From contig NZ_LN827929.1 of assembly GCF_000981505.1 (NCBI RefSeq), positions 124,001-188,000 on the forward strand: a stretch of 64,000 bases of DNA. Direction: 5' to 3'. The position numbers were made by a program, and so were the translations under genes. This document shows positions 35,527-45,476 of this stretch, in pieces. This DNA is from Candidatus Methylopumilus planktonicus (lineage in GTDB: Bacteria > Pseudomonadota > Gammaproteobacteria > Burkholderiales > Methylophilaceae). The notes below the pieces were generated by a model that did not search any database, was not told the origin of the DNA, and saw nothing but the letters and a program-made list of their open reading frames with translations. Positions within the stretch are counted from its first letter, which is position 1, and each line of letters starts with the position of its first letter.

Positions 35527-36218
35527 TTAATCAGGATAAAGAGAATATTAAGAGACGGCCTATTAGAAGTTATATTCTAAGGCAAGGAAGAATTACAAAG
35601 GCTCAGACAAATGCTATTCATGAAAGCTTTCAAAAACATGCTGTGATTTTTGAGAATAAACTAATCGATTTCAATGCTGTATTTGAAAATAAGAGTAGAG
35701 ATCTTATATTGGAAATTGGATTCGGTATGGGAGCTTCTACTGCCGAGATTGCGAGATCTAATTTGAATAAAAATTATATTGCGATTGAAGTCCACTCGCC
35801 GGGCATAGGCAATTTACTTAAGCTAATTCAAGAAAATAATATTTCTAATGTGAAAATTATTCAACATGACGCTGTAGAAGTTCTTAATTCAATGATAAAG
35901 AACGACTCCCTAGATGGCATTCATATTTTCTTTCCTGATCCATGGCCTAAAAAAAGACACCAGAAAAGAAGGCTTATACAATTAAATTTACTAAAACTTA
36001 TTGCACAAAAGATTAAGAAGGGCGGTTATTTGCATATCGCAACAGACTGGGAAGATTATGCTTTTTGGATTATTGATCTTTTGGATAAAGAAGAATTATT
36101 GCAAAAGACGTCTGATGATTTTTTCAAAAAACCTGATTACCGTCCTTTAACGAAATATGAAAATCGAGGCATTAAACTAGGCTACAAAGTTTGGGATATG
36201 ATTTACAGGCGTATTTAA
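35523..36218 (+). CDS. trmB: tRNA (guanine-N7)-methyltransferase TrmB
   Basis: 231 residues. N-terminal RSYILRQGRITKAQ, SAM motif LEIGFGMGAST, and the TrmB signature FPDPWPKKRHQKRRL. It makes m7G46 in tRNAs. Coupled to midA by an ATGA overlap. Its last 42 bases overlap the convergent engB 3' end, so both proteins' C-termini are encoded by the same DNA. Confidence 0.96.
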   Translation: MINQDKENIKRRPIRSYILRQGRITKAQTNAIHESFQKHAVIFENKLIDFNAVFENKSRDLILEIGFGMGASTAEIARSNLNKNYIAIEVHSPGIGNLLKLIQENNISNVKIIQHDAVEVLNSMIKNDSLDGIHIFFPDPWPKKRHQKRRLIQLNLLKLIAQKIKKGGYLHIATDWEDYAFWIIDLLDKEELLQKTSDDFFKKPDYRPLTKYENRGIKLGYKVWDMIYRRI

Positions 36219-36815
36219 CCATTTGCCAACGACCGTTTCAACCTCATCAACGCCTTGTTTTTTTAAGCTGGAAAAAAGCTGAACCGTGCATTCAATACCA
36301 ACGGACGCCCCCCACTTTTCATCAATTTCTTTTTGAACGCTACGAAGTATTTTATGTGAGGCTTCACGAGAAAGTTTGTCTGCTTTAGTTAATAAAATAT
36401 GAATAGGTTTTTTATTTAACGAAAACCACTCTAACATCTGTTGGTCAAGAGGGGTAAGAGGATGCCTTATGTCCATAACTAAAACAAGGCCAAAAAGGCA
36501 AGATCGTTCAGACAGATAAGTTGCTAGAATTTTTTGCCAATGATCTTTGATAGCTTGAGGTACTTTGGCATAACCATAACCCGGCAAGTCGACTAGAAAA
36601 CGATTTTCCCCCAGAGAAAAGAAATTAATAAGTTGTGTTCGCCCTGGTTGCTTACTTACAAAAGCAAGACGATTATGATTGGCAAGCGTATTAATAGCGC
36701 TAGATTTTCCTGCATTTGATCTTCCAGCAAAAGCAACCTCAATGCCAGTAGGTGGAGGCAAATCACTTAAATGGTGAGCAGATATATAATATGATGCGTT
36801 TTGAAAAATAGCCAT
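36177..36815 (-). CDS. engB: Ribosome biogenesis GTPase EngB (YihA/YsxC)
   Basis: 212 residues. G1 GRSNAGKS, G3 DLPGYGYAKV and G4 TKADK in order. It is needed for 50S assembly. Divergent from the cytochrome c4 gene, as in many beta- and gammaproteobacteria. Overlaps trmB tail-to-tail by 42 bases. Confidence 0.95.
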   Translation of the reverse strand: MAIFQNASYYISAHHLSDLPPPTGIEVAFAGRSNAGKSSAINTLANHNRLAFVSKQPGRTQLINFFSLGENRFLVDLPGYGYAKVPQAIKDHWQKILATYLSERSCLFGLVLVMDIRHPLTPLDQQMLEWFSLNKKPIHILLTKADKLSREASHKILRSVQKEIDEKWGASVGIECTVQLFSSLKKQGVDEVETVVGKWLNTPVNHIPNFVA

Positions 36816-36919
36816 GCGCTTTACCTAACCTGTTCAATCCAATCAAAATGCTATCACGAGAATGGGATTTTAGATAAAATGGAGGTCTTGAATCTACTTT
36901 AAATACGGAGCTTTACGCA

Positions 36920-37534
36920 ATGAGTGGTCGAAATGCTTTTTTCATTATCATCTTATCTTTTTTAATTTCAAATACTGTGTTTTCAGAAACAATTGCTCAG
37001 AAAACTCCACCGAAAGCAGTTGCAAATGTATGTGCGGCGTGTCATGGGGCCGATGGAAATAGTGCAATTTCAGCTAACCCAAAATTATCTGGACAGCATC
37101 CGGAATATCTTTATAAACAGCTAACTAATTTTAAATCAGGCGCGCGCGCAAATGCTGTTATGTCTGGTATGGCAGGGATGCTATCAGATGCTGATATGCA
37201 TTTAGTGGCAGAATATTATTCAAAACAAACCTTAAGTTTGGGCCAAGCTAAAACAAATGGTTCAGGATCTTTAGGAGAAAAAATCTACCGAGCTGGTATT
37301 CAAGCTAATGCTGTCCCAGCATGTGCCTCATGTCATGGGCCAACTGGCGATGGGCTCCCTGTAAAATATCCACGTTTAGGCGGGCAACATACAGAATACG
37401 TTTTAAATCAATTAAGACAGTTTAGGTTAGGTGCTCGGGCAAACGATGAAGCAAAAGTGATGCGAACTATTGCGGCAAAGTTAACTGATCAGGAAATGGA
37501 AGCAGTAGCTGATTATATTCAGGGCTTAAGATAA
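36920..37534 (+). CDS. Diheme cytochrome c4
   Basis: 204 residues with a Sec signal (hydrophobic about 7-22). Two heme c motifs: CAACH (Cys38-His42) and CASCH (Cys135-His139), each followed by a KLSGQH/RLGGQH-type repeat, showing two homologous domains. Cytochrome c4 is a periplasmic electron carrier between bc1 complex and oxidases. Next to engB and the cytochrome c maturation genes that would attach its hemes. Confidence 0.93.
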   Translation: MSGRNAFFIIILSFLISNTVFSETIAQKTPPKAVANVCAACHGADGNSAISANPKLSGQHPEYLYKQLTNFKSGARANAVMSGMAGMLSDADMHLVAEYYSKQTLSLGQAKTNGSGSLGEKIYRAGIQANAVPACASCHGPTGDGLPVKYPRLGGQHTEYVLNQLRQFRLGARANDEAKVMRTIAAKLTDQEMEAVADYIQGLR

Positions 37535-37539
37535 GCCCT
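37521..37539 (+). terminator. Possible terminator overlapping the cytochrome c4 stop
   Basis: AGGGCTT (37521-37527) pairs with AAGCCCT (37533-37539) around AAGAT, and the stop codon lies in the hairpin. A loosely T-rich tract follows. Moderate as an intrinsic terminator; it would separate the abundant cytochrome from ccsB. Confidence 0.5.
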
Positions 37540-37617
37540 TCTTATCCTTATTTAATGACTGCAACTTCTCCCCAGTTTTCGCAGTCAAAACTCCTCATTT
37601 TTTAAAAATAAGTCATT

Positions 37618-39555
37618 TTGAAATCTACAGCATTTAATTCCAGAAAAATAAACCAATTGCTAAGCTCAATGAGCTTTGCAGTCTCGATGCTTGTATTTTT
37701 GGGCATCGCATCAATCATAGGCACAATTCTTAAACAGAATGAGCCTTATGAAAATTATATTATTAAATTCGGCCAATTTTGGTTTGTTTTTTTTGAAAAA
37801 ATTGGACTCTACGATGTTTACCAAAGCATTTGGTTTTTAACGATCCTTCTTTTTTTAGTCATATCCACAACCCTTTGTGTCACTAAAAATACCCCTATTA
37901 TTTTTAAAGATTTTTTATTATTTAAAGATTCTTTAGAGGAAAAATCACTTTTATCGTTTACACATCATCTTATTTTAAAGAACACAAAGAAGGTCAATCT
38001 TTCTCGGGTCATTAATTACTTAAAACTAGAGAAATTTAAAGTTAGAGAAAAATCAAAAGACAACGGCGATATTTTGATTGTTGCTAAAAAAGGAGACTTT
38101 CAGCGTCTAGGCTATATCTTTACTCATGTTGGCGTAGTTGTAATCTGTTTAGGTGGCTTATTGGATGGTAATTTATTCTTTAAAGCCCAAGAGCTACTTG
38201 GTTATAAAAAAATTGAAACGCTTGATATTTCAGCTTCAAAAGTCCCGGAAGTAAGTAGGCTAAGTATTACCAATCCCTCTTTTAGAGCAAATATGACTCT
38301 AGCCGAAGGATCTTCAGATAACGTAGCTTTTGTAAGAAAGAAGGATGGTTATCTCGTCCAAGACTTGCCTTTTAAGATAACTCTAAAAGATTTTAGAATT
38401 GAACATTATTCGACAGGTATGCCAAAGTCATTTGAAAGTGATTTGATTATTTCTGATCCTGAACTTTCTCAAGACATAACAAAGACAATCACTGTTAATC
38501 ATCCTTTTTCCTATAAGGGGATTTCTATATATCAATCAGATTTTCAAGATGGAGGGACAAATCTTGATATTAAATTGTGGAATTTATTAAATTCGAATGC
38601 CCCGCAAAAAATAAATGCAAAGATTTTTGAGAAAATTAAATTAGATAAAGATCAACTTACCTATGAATTTAATGATTTTAGGAAATTTAATATCTTAAAT
38701 TTAAAGGAGGGCGTAAAAGAAAAGCCAAGAAACGTCGGGCCTAGCGTTACCTATAAAATCAGAAATAATTCAGGTCAGGCCCGTGAGTATATTTCTTATC
38801 AGGTTCCTATGCTCATCGATGACAGATCATTTTTTATTAGTGGGATGAGAGAGACGCCTCAAGAAGAATTTAAATATTTAAAGATACCCGCAGATAAAAA
38901 AGGTTCTATTGCAGAATTCATCTCATTCAAAGAAGCCCTCCAAAATAAAATTTTGATTGAAATGGTTGCAAAAAAGATGGCAAATCAATCTGTAAAATCA
39001 AATAACAATTTGTCTGTTAAGCAATCTTTCGAAGATAGTGTTAATAAAATCATGACCCTATTTGTTGAGGGAGGTTTTTCGAATATTGCTCAAAATATCG
39101 ATAACAATATTCCTGCCAATGAAAAAGAAAAAGCAGTGCAGGCTTATTTAAAGATTATAGATATTGCATCAATAGAACTTTATAAAAATCATTTTTATCT
39201 TTCAGATAAAGAGATAGACCAGTCTGCAATTAGGTTTATTCAAGAGGCTTTAAATGCTTATAGTGATATGTTTCTATTTGGCTCACCCTATTATTTTGAG
39301 CTCACAAATTATGAGCAAAAAGAGGCAAGCGGACTTCAGCTTACAAAATCTCCTGGGCAGTTTTGGGTTTATCTTGGCTCCCTGAGTTTAGTGCTTGGTA
39401 TTTTCTCAATGATCTATTTGCATGAAAGAAAATTATGGCTCCTAATCAAAGCTAAAGGAGGGGCTATAATTGCAGTCAGCTCCAATAGAAAAAATATAGA
39501 TTTTGAACTTGATTACAAAAAAGTTAGTCTAGCAATTAAGAAAATTATTCAATAA
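37618..39555 (+). CDS. ccsB: Cytochrome c biogenesis protein CcsB/ResB
   Basis: 645 residues. Three N-terminal helices, a long periplasmic domain (about 190-570) and a final helix, the ResB plan. The conserved SMSFAVSMLVFLGIASIIGT stretch opens the first helix. With CcsA it forms the system-II heme delivery and ligation machine. The start is TTG at 37618 and no clear ribosome binding site is visible, so the exact N-terminus is uncertain. Confidence 0.9.
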   Translation: MKSTAFNSRKINQLLSSMSFAVSMLVFLGIASIIGTILKQNEPYENYIIKFGQFWFVFFEKIGLYDVYQSIWFLTILLFLVISTTLCVTKNTPIIFKDFLLFKDSLEEKSLLSFTHHLILKNTKKVNLSRVINYLKLEKFKVREKSKDNGDILIVAKKGDFQRLGYIFTHVGVVVICLGGLLDGNLFFKAQELLGYKKIETLDISASKVPEVSRLSITNPSFRANMTLAEGSSDNVAFVRKKDGYLVQDLPFKITLKDFRIEHYSTGMPKSFESDLIISDPELSQDITKTITVNHPFSYKGISIYQSDFQDGGTNLDIKLWNLLNSNAPQKINAKIFEKIKLDKDQLTYEFNDFRKFNILNLKEGVKEKPRNVGPSVTYKIRNNSGQAREYISYQVPMLIDDRSFFISGMRETPQEEFKYLKIPADKKGSIAEFISFKEALQNKILIEMVAKKMANQSVKSNNNLSVKQSFEDSVNKIMTLFVEGGFSNIAQNIDNNIPANEKEKAVQAYLKIIDIASIELYKNHFYLSDKEIDQSAIRFIQEALNAYSDMFLFGSPYYFELTNYEQKEASGLQLTKSPGQFWVYLGSLSLVLGIFSMIYLHERKLWLLIKAKGGAIIAVSSNRKNIDFELDYKKVSLAIKKIIQ

Positions 39556-39565
39556 AAGGTTAGCC

Positions 39566-40699
39566 ATGTTCACTAAATTATTTAAATCATCAAAAATATC
39601 ATTTGTAATATTAAATGTTTTATATCTTTGCTTGTTATTGGGCGGCGCTTTATATGCATTAAAGACATTTAGTAGCTATATGGATATTTACGAAAAGGCA
39701 ATTTTACTGAGTAGTGTTGGATTTTTTAGCTGGCTTGGCTGGAATTGGAATCATTTTAAGAAAATTATCATACTAGTATTTGCACTGAGCCTTTTTGCAA
39801 TCCAACTCTATTTAGGAGTGCTAACAAGTAACGAGCATGTCTTTTTATTAAAATATCTTTTATCGAGTCAATCAGCCATTATGTGGATGAATGTTTTTTT
39901 TGTTTTGGCACTGGTGCTTTATTGGCTAGGATTACTTGCAAAAAATAATTTACTCGATGATATTGCATCCTCCTTCACATCTACAGCAGTTTTATTTGGA
40001 TTCACAGGACTTTTGGTCAGATGGTACGAGTCTTATTTAATAGGATTAGATATTGGCCATATCCCAATTAGTAACCTATATGAGGTATTTATTTTATTTT
40101 GCTTAATCACATCACTTCTTTATCTATTTTATGAAGAAAAATTTAATACTAAAAAATTAGGTGCATTCGTATTGATTGTAATAAACGCTGCTGTAGGATT
40201 TATCTTATGGTACACGTTTGATAGGCATGCTGATGGTGTTCAGCCCTTAGTCCCAGCCCTTCAATCTTACTGGATGAAAATACACGTCCCTGCTAATTTT
40301 ATTGGGTATGGCGCTTTCTCCATAGCAGCAATGGTATCTATAGCCTACTTACTTTCAGCTAAAAAAATATTAGCCTCTTATCTACCAAAGCTAGCTGTTC
40401 TTGATGATCTTATTTACAAATCGATTGCAATTGGCTTTATATTTTTTACCGTCGCAACTATATTAGGTGCTATATGGGCAGCAGAAGCCTGGGGCGGTTA
40501 TTGGTCATGGGATCCTAAAGAAACTTGGGCTTTAATCGTATGGTTAAATTATGCAGCTTGGCTTCATTATAGAATCGTTAAAGGGTTGAGAGGCACTGTC
40601 TTAGCATGGTGGGCACTGATCGGTCTCATTATTACGACCTTCGCTTTTTTAGGTGTCAATATGTTTTTGTCAGGACTGCATTCATACGGAGAGCTCTAA
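39566..40699 (+). CDS. ccsA: Cytochrome c biogenesis protein CcsA/ResC
   Basis: 377 residues with about eight to ten helices. The WWD heme-handling motif is intact: WGGYWSWDPKETWALIVW near the C-terminus, flanked by conserved His residues. CcsBA moves heme across the membrane and joins it to CXXCH motifs. Ten bases after ccsB. This system replaces the Ccm (system I) pathway of many gammaproteobacteria. Confidence 0.95.
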   Translation: MFTKLFKSSKISFVILNVLYLCLLLGGALYALKTFSSYMDIYEKAILLSSVGFFSWLGWNWNHFKKIIILVFALSLFAIQLYLGVLTSNEHVFLLKYLLSSQSAIMWMNVFFVLALVLYWLGLLAKNNLLDDIASSFTSTAVLFGFTGLLVRWYESYLIGLDIGHIPISNLYEVFILFCLITSLLYLFYEEKFNTKKLGAFVLIVINAAVGFILWYTFDRHADGVQPLVPALQSYWMKIHVPANFIGYGAFSIAAMVSIAYLLSAKKILASYLPKLAVLDDLIYKSIAIGFIFFTVATILGAIWAAEAWGGYWSWDPKETWALIVWLNYAAWLHYRIVKGLRGTVLAWWALIGLIITTFAFLGVNMFLSGLHSYGEL

Positions 40700-40739
40700 T
40701 CCCGTGTAAAATGGTGATTTTTAGAATCCATATCTAAAT

Positions 40740-41543
40740 ATGACCCAAAAAAATATTGTTGAAATTGAAAAATTATCTTTTGGCTACGATAATCGTATGC
40801 TTCATAAAGATATCAATATGGTTTTTCCTCGTGGCAAAGTCACAGCTATTATGGGTGGAAGTGGTTGTGGCAAAACGACTATTCTTCGTTTGATAGGCGG
40901 TCAAATCAAACCTAAATCTGGCCATGTCAAAGTGGACGACAAGATTGTTCATAAGCAAGATAGGCAAGGCATTTATGAATTGCGAAGAAAAATGGGTATG
41001 CTTTTCCAGCACGGTGCACTTTTTACTGACTTGTCTGTATTTGACAATGTGGCATTTCCAATTCGTGAACATACAAAATTACCTGAAAGCATGATTCGCG
41101 ATTTAGTGCTTATGAAACTTAACGCTGTAGGTCTGCGAGGCGCTCATAAGCTCATATCCACTGAACTCTCAGGAGGCATGGCAAGACGAGTTGCACTTGC
41201 AAGAGCCATTGCATTAGACCCGGATATTATTATGTATGACGAGCCTTTTGCAGGATTAGACCCTATTTCTATGGCAGTGATTTGCGACCTTATCAGAACG
41301 CTCAATGATGCCTTGGGAGCAACTTCAATTATTGTGACGCATGATGTGGAAGAAGCTTTTTCTTTTGCGGACTATATTTATTTTATTGCTGGTGGAGTCG
41401 TCGCCGCAGAGGGCACACCGAAAGAACTATCAAAATCTAAACTTCCTTTTGTGCATCAATTTGTTCATGGTGAAAAAGATGGCCCCGTACCATTCCATTA
41501 CAATGCACCTAGTTACAAAAAAGATATTTACGAGCCTGTTTAA
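40740..41543 (+). CDS. mlaF: Phospholipid transport ABC ATPase MlaF
   Basis: 267 residues. Walker A GGSGCGKT, signature LSGGMARR, Walker B IIMYDEP. First gene of mlaFEDCB, which keeps outer-membrane asymmetry by moving phospholipids between membranes. The variant signature LSGGMARR is typical of MlaF, and the downstream genes confirm it. Confidence 0.96.
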   Translation: MTQKNIVEIEKLSFGYDNRMLHKDINMVFPRGKVTAIMGGSGCGKTTILRLIGGQIKPKSGHVKVDDKIVHKQDRQGIYELRRKMGMLFQHGALFTDLSVFDNVAFPIREHTKLPESMIRDLVLMKLNAVGLRGAHKLISTELSGGMARRVALARAIALDPDIIMYDEPFAGLDPISMAVICDLIRTLNDALGATSIIVTHDVEEAFSFADYIYFIAGGVVAAEGTPKELSKSKLPFVHQFVHGEKDGPVPFHYNAPSYKKDIYEPV

Positions 41544-41545
41544 TT

Positions 41546-42334
41546 ATGAACCCAATTTTTAAAACTTTAAGCAGTTTAGGCAATCAAGTGACTTCAAGAA
41601 TTTGGCGTCTTGGCTCTGCAACCCGTTTATTTTTATTAATCTTAATTTATTCAGGCGAAAGTTTTAGACGTATTCATTTAACAATCCGCGAAATTTATTT
41701 CACCGGGGTGATGTCTTTAATTATTATTATAGTGTCTGCTTTCTTTGTAGGCATGGTCTTGGGTTTGCAAGGGCATTACACACTTCAAAAATATGGCTCG
41801 TCAGAATCTATTGGTGTTTTGGTGGCATTAGCGCTTTTAAGGGAGCTAGGCCCCGTTGTAACCGCACTTTTATTTGCTGGGAGAGCTGGGACTGCAATCA
41901 CTGCTGAAATTGGATTAATGAAGGCTACCGAGCAATTATCTGCTATGGAAATGATGGCCGTGAGCCCTATTGCTAGGATTATTGGACCAAGATTTTGGGC
42001 GGGCGTTATTTCAATGCCTATATTAGCTTCCATTTTTTCAATGGTGGGTGTGATGGGGGGTTATTTGGTTGCAGTGCCAATTATTGGCGTGGATCATGGC
42101 GCATTTTGGTCACAAATGAATGTGAATGTTGATTTTAGATTTGATGTGATTAATGGACTGATTAAGAGCTTTGTATTTGGAGTTGCTTGTACAATCATTG
42201 CCCTATATGAAGGCTTCGACGCTCCCCCAACCGCCGAAGGTGTTAGTCGAGCCACTACAAGAACTGTCGTAACTTCTTCGCTGACTGTTTTGGGATTAGA
42301 TTTTATTTTAACTTCGTTTATGATTGCGCATTAA
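41546..42334 (+). CDS. mlaE: Phospholipid transport permease MlaE
   Basis: 262 residues, about five to six helices. The GMVLGLQGHYTLQKYG and LLRELGPVVTALLFAGRAGTA stretches are hallmarks of MlaE. Two bases after mlaF; forms the inner-membrane core with MlaD. Confidence 0.96.
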   Translation: MNPIFKTLSSLGNQVTSRIWRLGSATRLFLLILIYSGESFRRIHLTIREIYFTGVMSLIIIIVSAFFVGMVLGLQGHYTLQKYGSSESIGVLVALALLRELGPVVTALLFAGRAGTAITAEIGLMKATEQLSAMEMMAVSPIARIIGPRFWAGVISMPILASIFSMVGVMGGYLVAVPIIGVDHGAFWSQMNVNVDFRFDVINGLIKSFVFGVACTIIALYEGFDAPPTAEGVSRATTRTVVTSSLTVLGLDFILTSFMIAH

Positions 42335-42352
42335 TATAGGACTGGAGCAAAT

Positions 42353-42820
42353 ATGGATAAAACAACATTAGATATTTGGGTAGGTTTATTTGTGGCGATT
42401 GGCATTGCGGCACTTATGGGTCTCGCTACGAAAGTAGGTAACCTTACAAGCAATTCGCTGGGTGAAACCTATGCGGTCACAGCAAATTATGAGAATATTG
42501 GAGGCCTTAAACCAAGAGCGCCTGTTAAGAGCTCAGGTGTCGTCGTTGGTAGTATTGATAACATCAAATTTGATACGAAAACTTATCAAGCGGTTGTGAC
42601 TTTAAAAATAGACAAAAGATATCCGTTTCCTAAAGATACTTTCGCAAATATTTATACATCAGGATTATTAGGTGAGCAATATATTAGTTTGGAAGCCGGA
42701 GGTGACGATCAATTTCTGAAAGAGGGAGATCGCATTTCTAAGACTCAAGATGCGGTTGTATTAGAAAAACTCATCAGTCAGTTCTTGTATAATAAAGCCA
42801 CTGAAGAACCAAAAAAATAA
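42353..42820 (+). CDS. mlaD: Phospholipid-binding MCE protein MlaD
   Basis: 155 residues: one N-terminal helix (about 10-28) then an MCE domain (NIGGLKPRAPVKSSGVVVG, and later SGLLGEQYISLEAGG). Hexameric MCE ring of the Mla complex in the periplasm. Length is normal for a single-domain MlaD. Confidence 0.96.
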   Translation: MDKTTLDIWVGLFVAIGIAALMGLATKVGNLTSNSLGETYAVTANYENIGGLKPRAPVKSSGVVVGSIDNIKFDTKTYQAVVTLKIDKRYPFPKDTFANIYTSGLLGEQYISLEAGGDDQFLKEGDRISKTQDAVVLEKLISQFLYNKATEEPKK

Positions 42821-42847
42821 CTAAAATTTAAAAGGAATTTTAAATAC

Positions 42848-43459
42848 ATGAAAAAGTTTTTATTAGTGATTTTAAGTTTAATGATGTCAATGAGTATATT
42901 TGCTGCAGAGGCGCCTGATGTTTTTGTTAAAAAAATAGCCAATGAAGTTTTTGAAATTTTAAAAACGGATAAAGATTTAAGATCTGGCAATAAAGAAAAA
43001 GCTTATAAAATTACTGAAGAGAAGATATTACCTTATTTTAATTTTGATCGTATTTCTAAGCTTGTATTAGGTAAAGCCTATCCATCAGCAACAAAAGAAG
43101 AGCAAGAAGCCTTTAAAAAAGAATTTAGAACGATGCTTGTAAAAACTTATGGCAGCGCATTATTAAGATTTAAAGATCAGACGCTTAACTATAAGCCAGC
43201 GAGATTCGAACCGACAGACGAAGAGGTGTTAATCAAGACAGAGGTACTGCAGCCAGGCGCCCCTCCTTTGCCTATTGATTATATGCTTGAAAAAGATGGT
43301 AATTCATGGAAAGTTTTTGACATTATTATTGAAGGTGTGAGCTTAGTAACAAATTATCGCGGTCAATTTGGTAATGAAATTAGACAAAATGGCATAGCTT
43401 CTCTTATTACAAAACTTGCCGAGAAGAATGCTAATTATGATAAGACCGCTAATAAATGA
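42848..43459 (+). CDS. mlaC: Phospholipid shuttle protein MlaC
   Basis: 203 residues with a signal peptide (MKKFLLVILSLMMSM, cleavage after IFA). The rest is MlaC/Tol_Tol_Ttg2-like (ILPYFNFDRISKLVLGKAY, then KVFDIIIEGVSLVTNYR). It ferries lipids across the periplasm between MlaFEDB and the outer membrane. The stop overlaps mlaB by four bases. Confidence 0.95.
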   Translation: MKKFLLVILSLMMSMSIFAAEAPDVFVKKIANEVFEILKTDKDLRSGNKEKAYKITEEKILPYFNFDRISKLVLGKAYPSATKEEQEAFKKEFRTMLVKTYGSALLRFKDQTLNYKPARFEPTDEEVLIKTEVLQPGAPPLPIDYMLEKDGNSWKVFDIIIEGVSLVTNYRGQFGNEIRQNGIASLITKLAEKNANYDKTANK

Positions 43460-43740
43460 TCAACTTTAATAAAAGTCAATGGAATTTAAGTGGCGATCTT
43501 ACAATTGAAAAAATACCTACTATTATTGAGTTAATTAAAAAACAAAAAACAGATAAAAAAACGATAATTGATTTTTCAAAAGTGACTTCAATTGACACTT
43601 CAACCTTAAGTTTAATTTTTGAATTACAACGAGAGGCTAAAAAAAATCAATCACATTTTACTTTCAAGAATTTACCAAAGAATTTAAACAGTCTTGCTAA
43701 ATTATACGGAGTGGAAGATCTCATATCTTCCCTCCATTAA
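43456..43740 (+). CDS. mlaB: STAS-domain protein MlaB
   Basis: 94 residues, STAS fold (GDLTIEKIP start, then VTSIDTSTLSLIFEL, where a conserved Ser/Thr lies). MlaB binds MlaF and stabilises the complex. Coupled to mlaC by ATGA overlap. Confidence 0.9.
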   Translation: MINFNKSQWNLSGDLTIEKIPTIIELIKKQKTDKKTIIDFSKVTSIDTSTLSLIFELQREAKKNQSHFTFKNLPKNLNSLAKLYGVEDLISSLH

Positions 43741-43788
43741 ACACTTCTTCTTAAATTTTATTTTAAGAAACCTCCAGTATTTATTTCA

Positions 43789-44700
43789 ATGAAAAAAGTC
43801 ATTATATTTAATAAGGTTAAAAAGAACTTCGGTAAGTTAGAGGCTCTCAAAGGTATCGATTTAGTTATTGAAGAAGGCGAATTTTTTGCGTTGCTGGGGC
43901 CAAATGGTGCCGGCAAATCAACGCTCATTAATATTCTGGCAGGTCTCGCAAAACCATCTTCAGGTTCAATCAAAGTAATGGGGCATGACGTCATTCAAGA
44001 CTATCAAAATGCGAGAAGATCGCTTGGTGTCGTGCCTCAAGAATTAGTATTTGACCCTTTTTTTAATGTACGTGAAATGCTGAGATTTCAAGCTGGCTAT
44101 TTTGGTAAGGGTCGAGAAAATGATGACTGGATCGATGAGGTAATAGAAGGGCTTGATCTTCAAGAAAAGGCTAATACAAATATGAGAATGCTTTCTGGTG
44201 GCATGAAAAGGAGAGCTTTAATTGCGCAAGCACTTGTGCATAAACCCCCTGTCATTGTCTTAGATGAGCCCACCGCAGGTGTAGACGTAGAGCTTAGAAA
44301 AAGGTTATGGCAGTTTATTAAAAAACTGAATCAAAAAGGTCACACTATTGTTCTGACTACACATTATTTAGAAGAGGCTGAGACGTTATGCAGCCGAGTA
44401 GCGATGATGGACCAAGGCAAAGTAGTTGCGTTGGATAAAACGAGAAATTTATTAAAGCGCTTTTCAGCAAAAAATTTAAATTTACGTTTAGATCTCAAGA
44501 ATAAAAAAATCCCAGTAAGCGTTCAAAAGTTCATACAGTCGTCAGATCACAGTTTCATAACTTTCTTACTTGAAGAAATAGCAGAAGTAGAATTTATTAT
44601 GAGTGAATTAAAAAAATCAAAGATTAAAATATTGGATATGGAGCTTACTAATTCAGATTTAGAAAAAGTCTTCTTGAAACTTACTGGAAGTAAAAGATGA
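43789..44700 (+). CDS. ABC transporter ATPase, YadG-like
   Basis: 303 residues. Walker A GPNGAGKS, signature LSGGMKRR, Walker B VIVLDEP, then a C-terminal extension of the drug/polysaccharide exporter ATPase type. Partner of the ABC-2 permease that follows with an ATGA overlap. Substrate unknown. In betaproteobacteria this pair commonly sits between mla and murA. Confidence 0.9.
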   Translation: MKKVIIFNKVKKNFGKLEALKGIDLVIEEGEFFALLGPNGAGKSTLINILAGLAKPSSGSIKVMGHDVIQDYQNARRSLGVVPQELVFDPFFNVREMLRFQAGYFGKGRENDDWIDEVIEGLDLQEKANTNMRMLSGGMKRRALIAQALVHKPPVIVLDEPTAGVDVELRKRLWQFIKKLNQKGHTIVLTTHYLEEAETLCSRVAMMDQGKVVALDKTRNLLKRFSAKNLNLRLDLKNKKIPVSVQKFIQSSDHSFITFLLEEIAEVEFIMSELKKSKIKILDMELTNSDLEKVFLKLTGSKR

Positions 44701-45473
44701 TCAATTTTAAAAATGAATTTTTGGGGACGTGGACACTTCTCAAAAAAGAACTATTAAGATTTTGGCGGGTAGTTTTTCAGACAGTGGCAGCCCCAGTTAT
44801 TACTGCAGTTCTTTACCTACTTATTTTCTCTCACGTCTTAGCAGATCATGTAAAAGTTTACGATAATGTTGAGTACACTGCGTTTCTTATTCCAGGATTG
44901 ATTATGATGTCTTTATTGCAAAATTCCTTTGCAAATAGCTCATCAAGTCTTATTCAGTCGAAAGTCATGGGGAATATTGTATTTATTTTATTAACACCTA
45001 TCACCTATCTTCAATTTTTCTTAGCCTTCTTAATAGCCTCAATTGTGAGGGGTATTTTCGTAGGCGTTTGTATTTACGTATTTGCTCTTTTATATGTAGA
45101 TTTACCTATGTTGCACCCGTGGATTATTTTTGGATTCGCAATGCTTGGGGGTGCTTTACTCGGAACATTTGGCATCATTACAGGTATATGGGCGCATCGT
45201 TTTGACCAGATGGCAGTTTTCCAAAATTTTGTGATCATGCCATTATCCTTTTTATCGGGGGTCTTTTATTCAATTCATTCCTTGCCACCTTTTTGGCAAA
45301 AGTTATCCCAGCTTAATCCTTTCTTTTATATGATTGATGGTTTCCGATACGGTTTTTTTGGGCAATCCGACGTTGCTCCATTGTTAAGTTTTTCAATCGT
45401 AACCTTCTTTTTCATTGTGTTAGCTTCCATTACCTTAGGAATGTTAAAATCCGGCTATAAATTAAGAAGTTAA
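44697..45473 (+). CDS. ABC-2 type permease, YadH-like
   Basis: 258 residues, six helices of the ABC-2 family. The C-terminal PLSFLSGVFYSIHSLPPFWQ and LNPFFYMIDGFRYGFFG motifs are typical of YadH/NodJ-like exporters. Exported substrate not known. Confidence 0.9.
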   Translation: MINFKNEFLGTWTLLKKELLRFWRVVFQTVAAPVITAVLYLLIFSHVLADHVKVYDNVEYTAFLIPGLIMMSLLQNSFANSSSSLIQSKVMGNIVFILLTPITYLQFFLAFLIASIVRGIFVGVCIYVFALLYVDLPMLHPWIIFGFAMLGGALLGTFGIITGIWAHRFDQMAVFQNFVIMPLSFLSGVFYSIHSLPPFWQKLSQLNPFFYMIDGFRYGFFGQSDVAPLLSFSIVTFFFIVLASITLGMLKSGYKLRS

Positions 45474-45476
45474 AAC

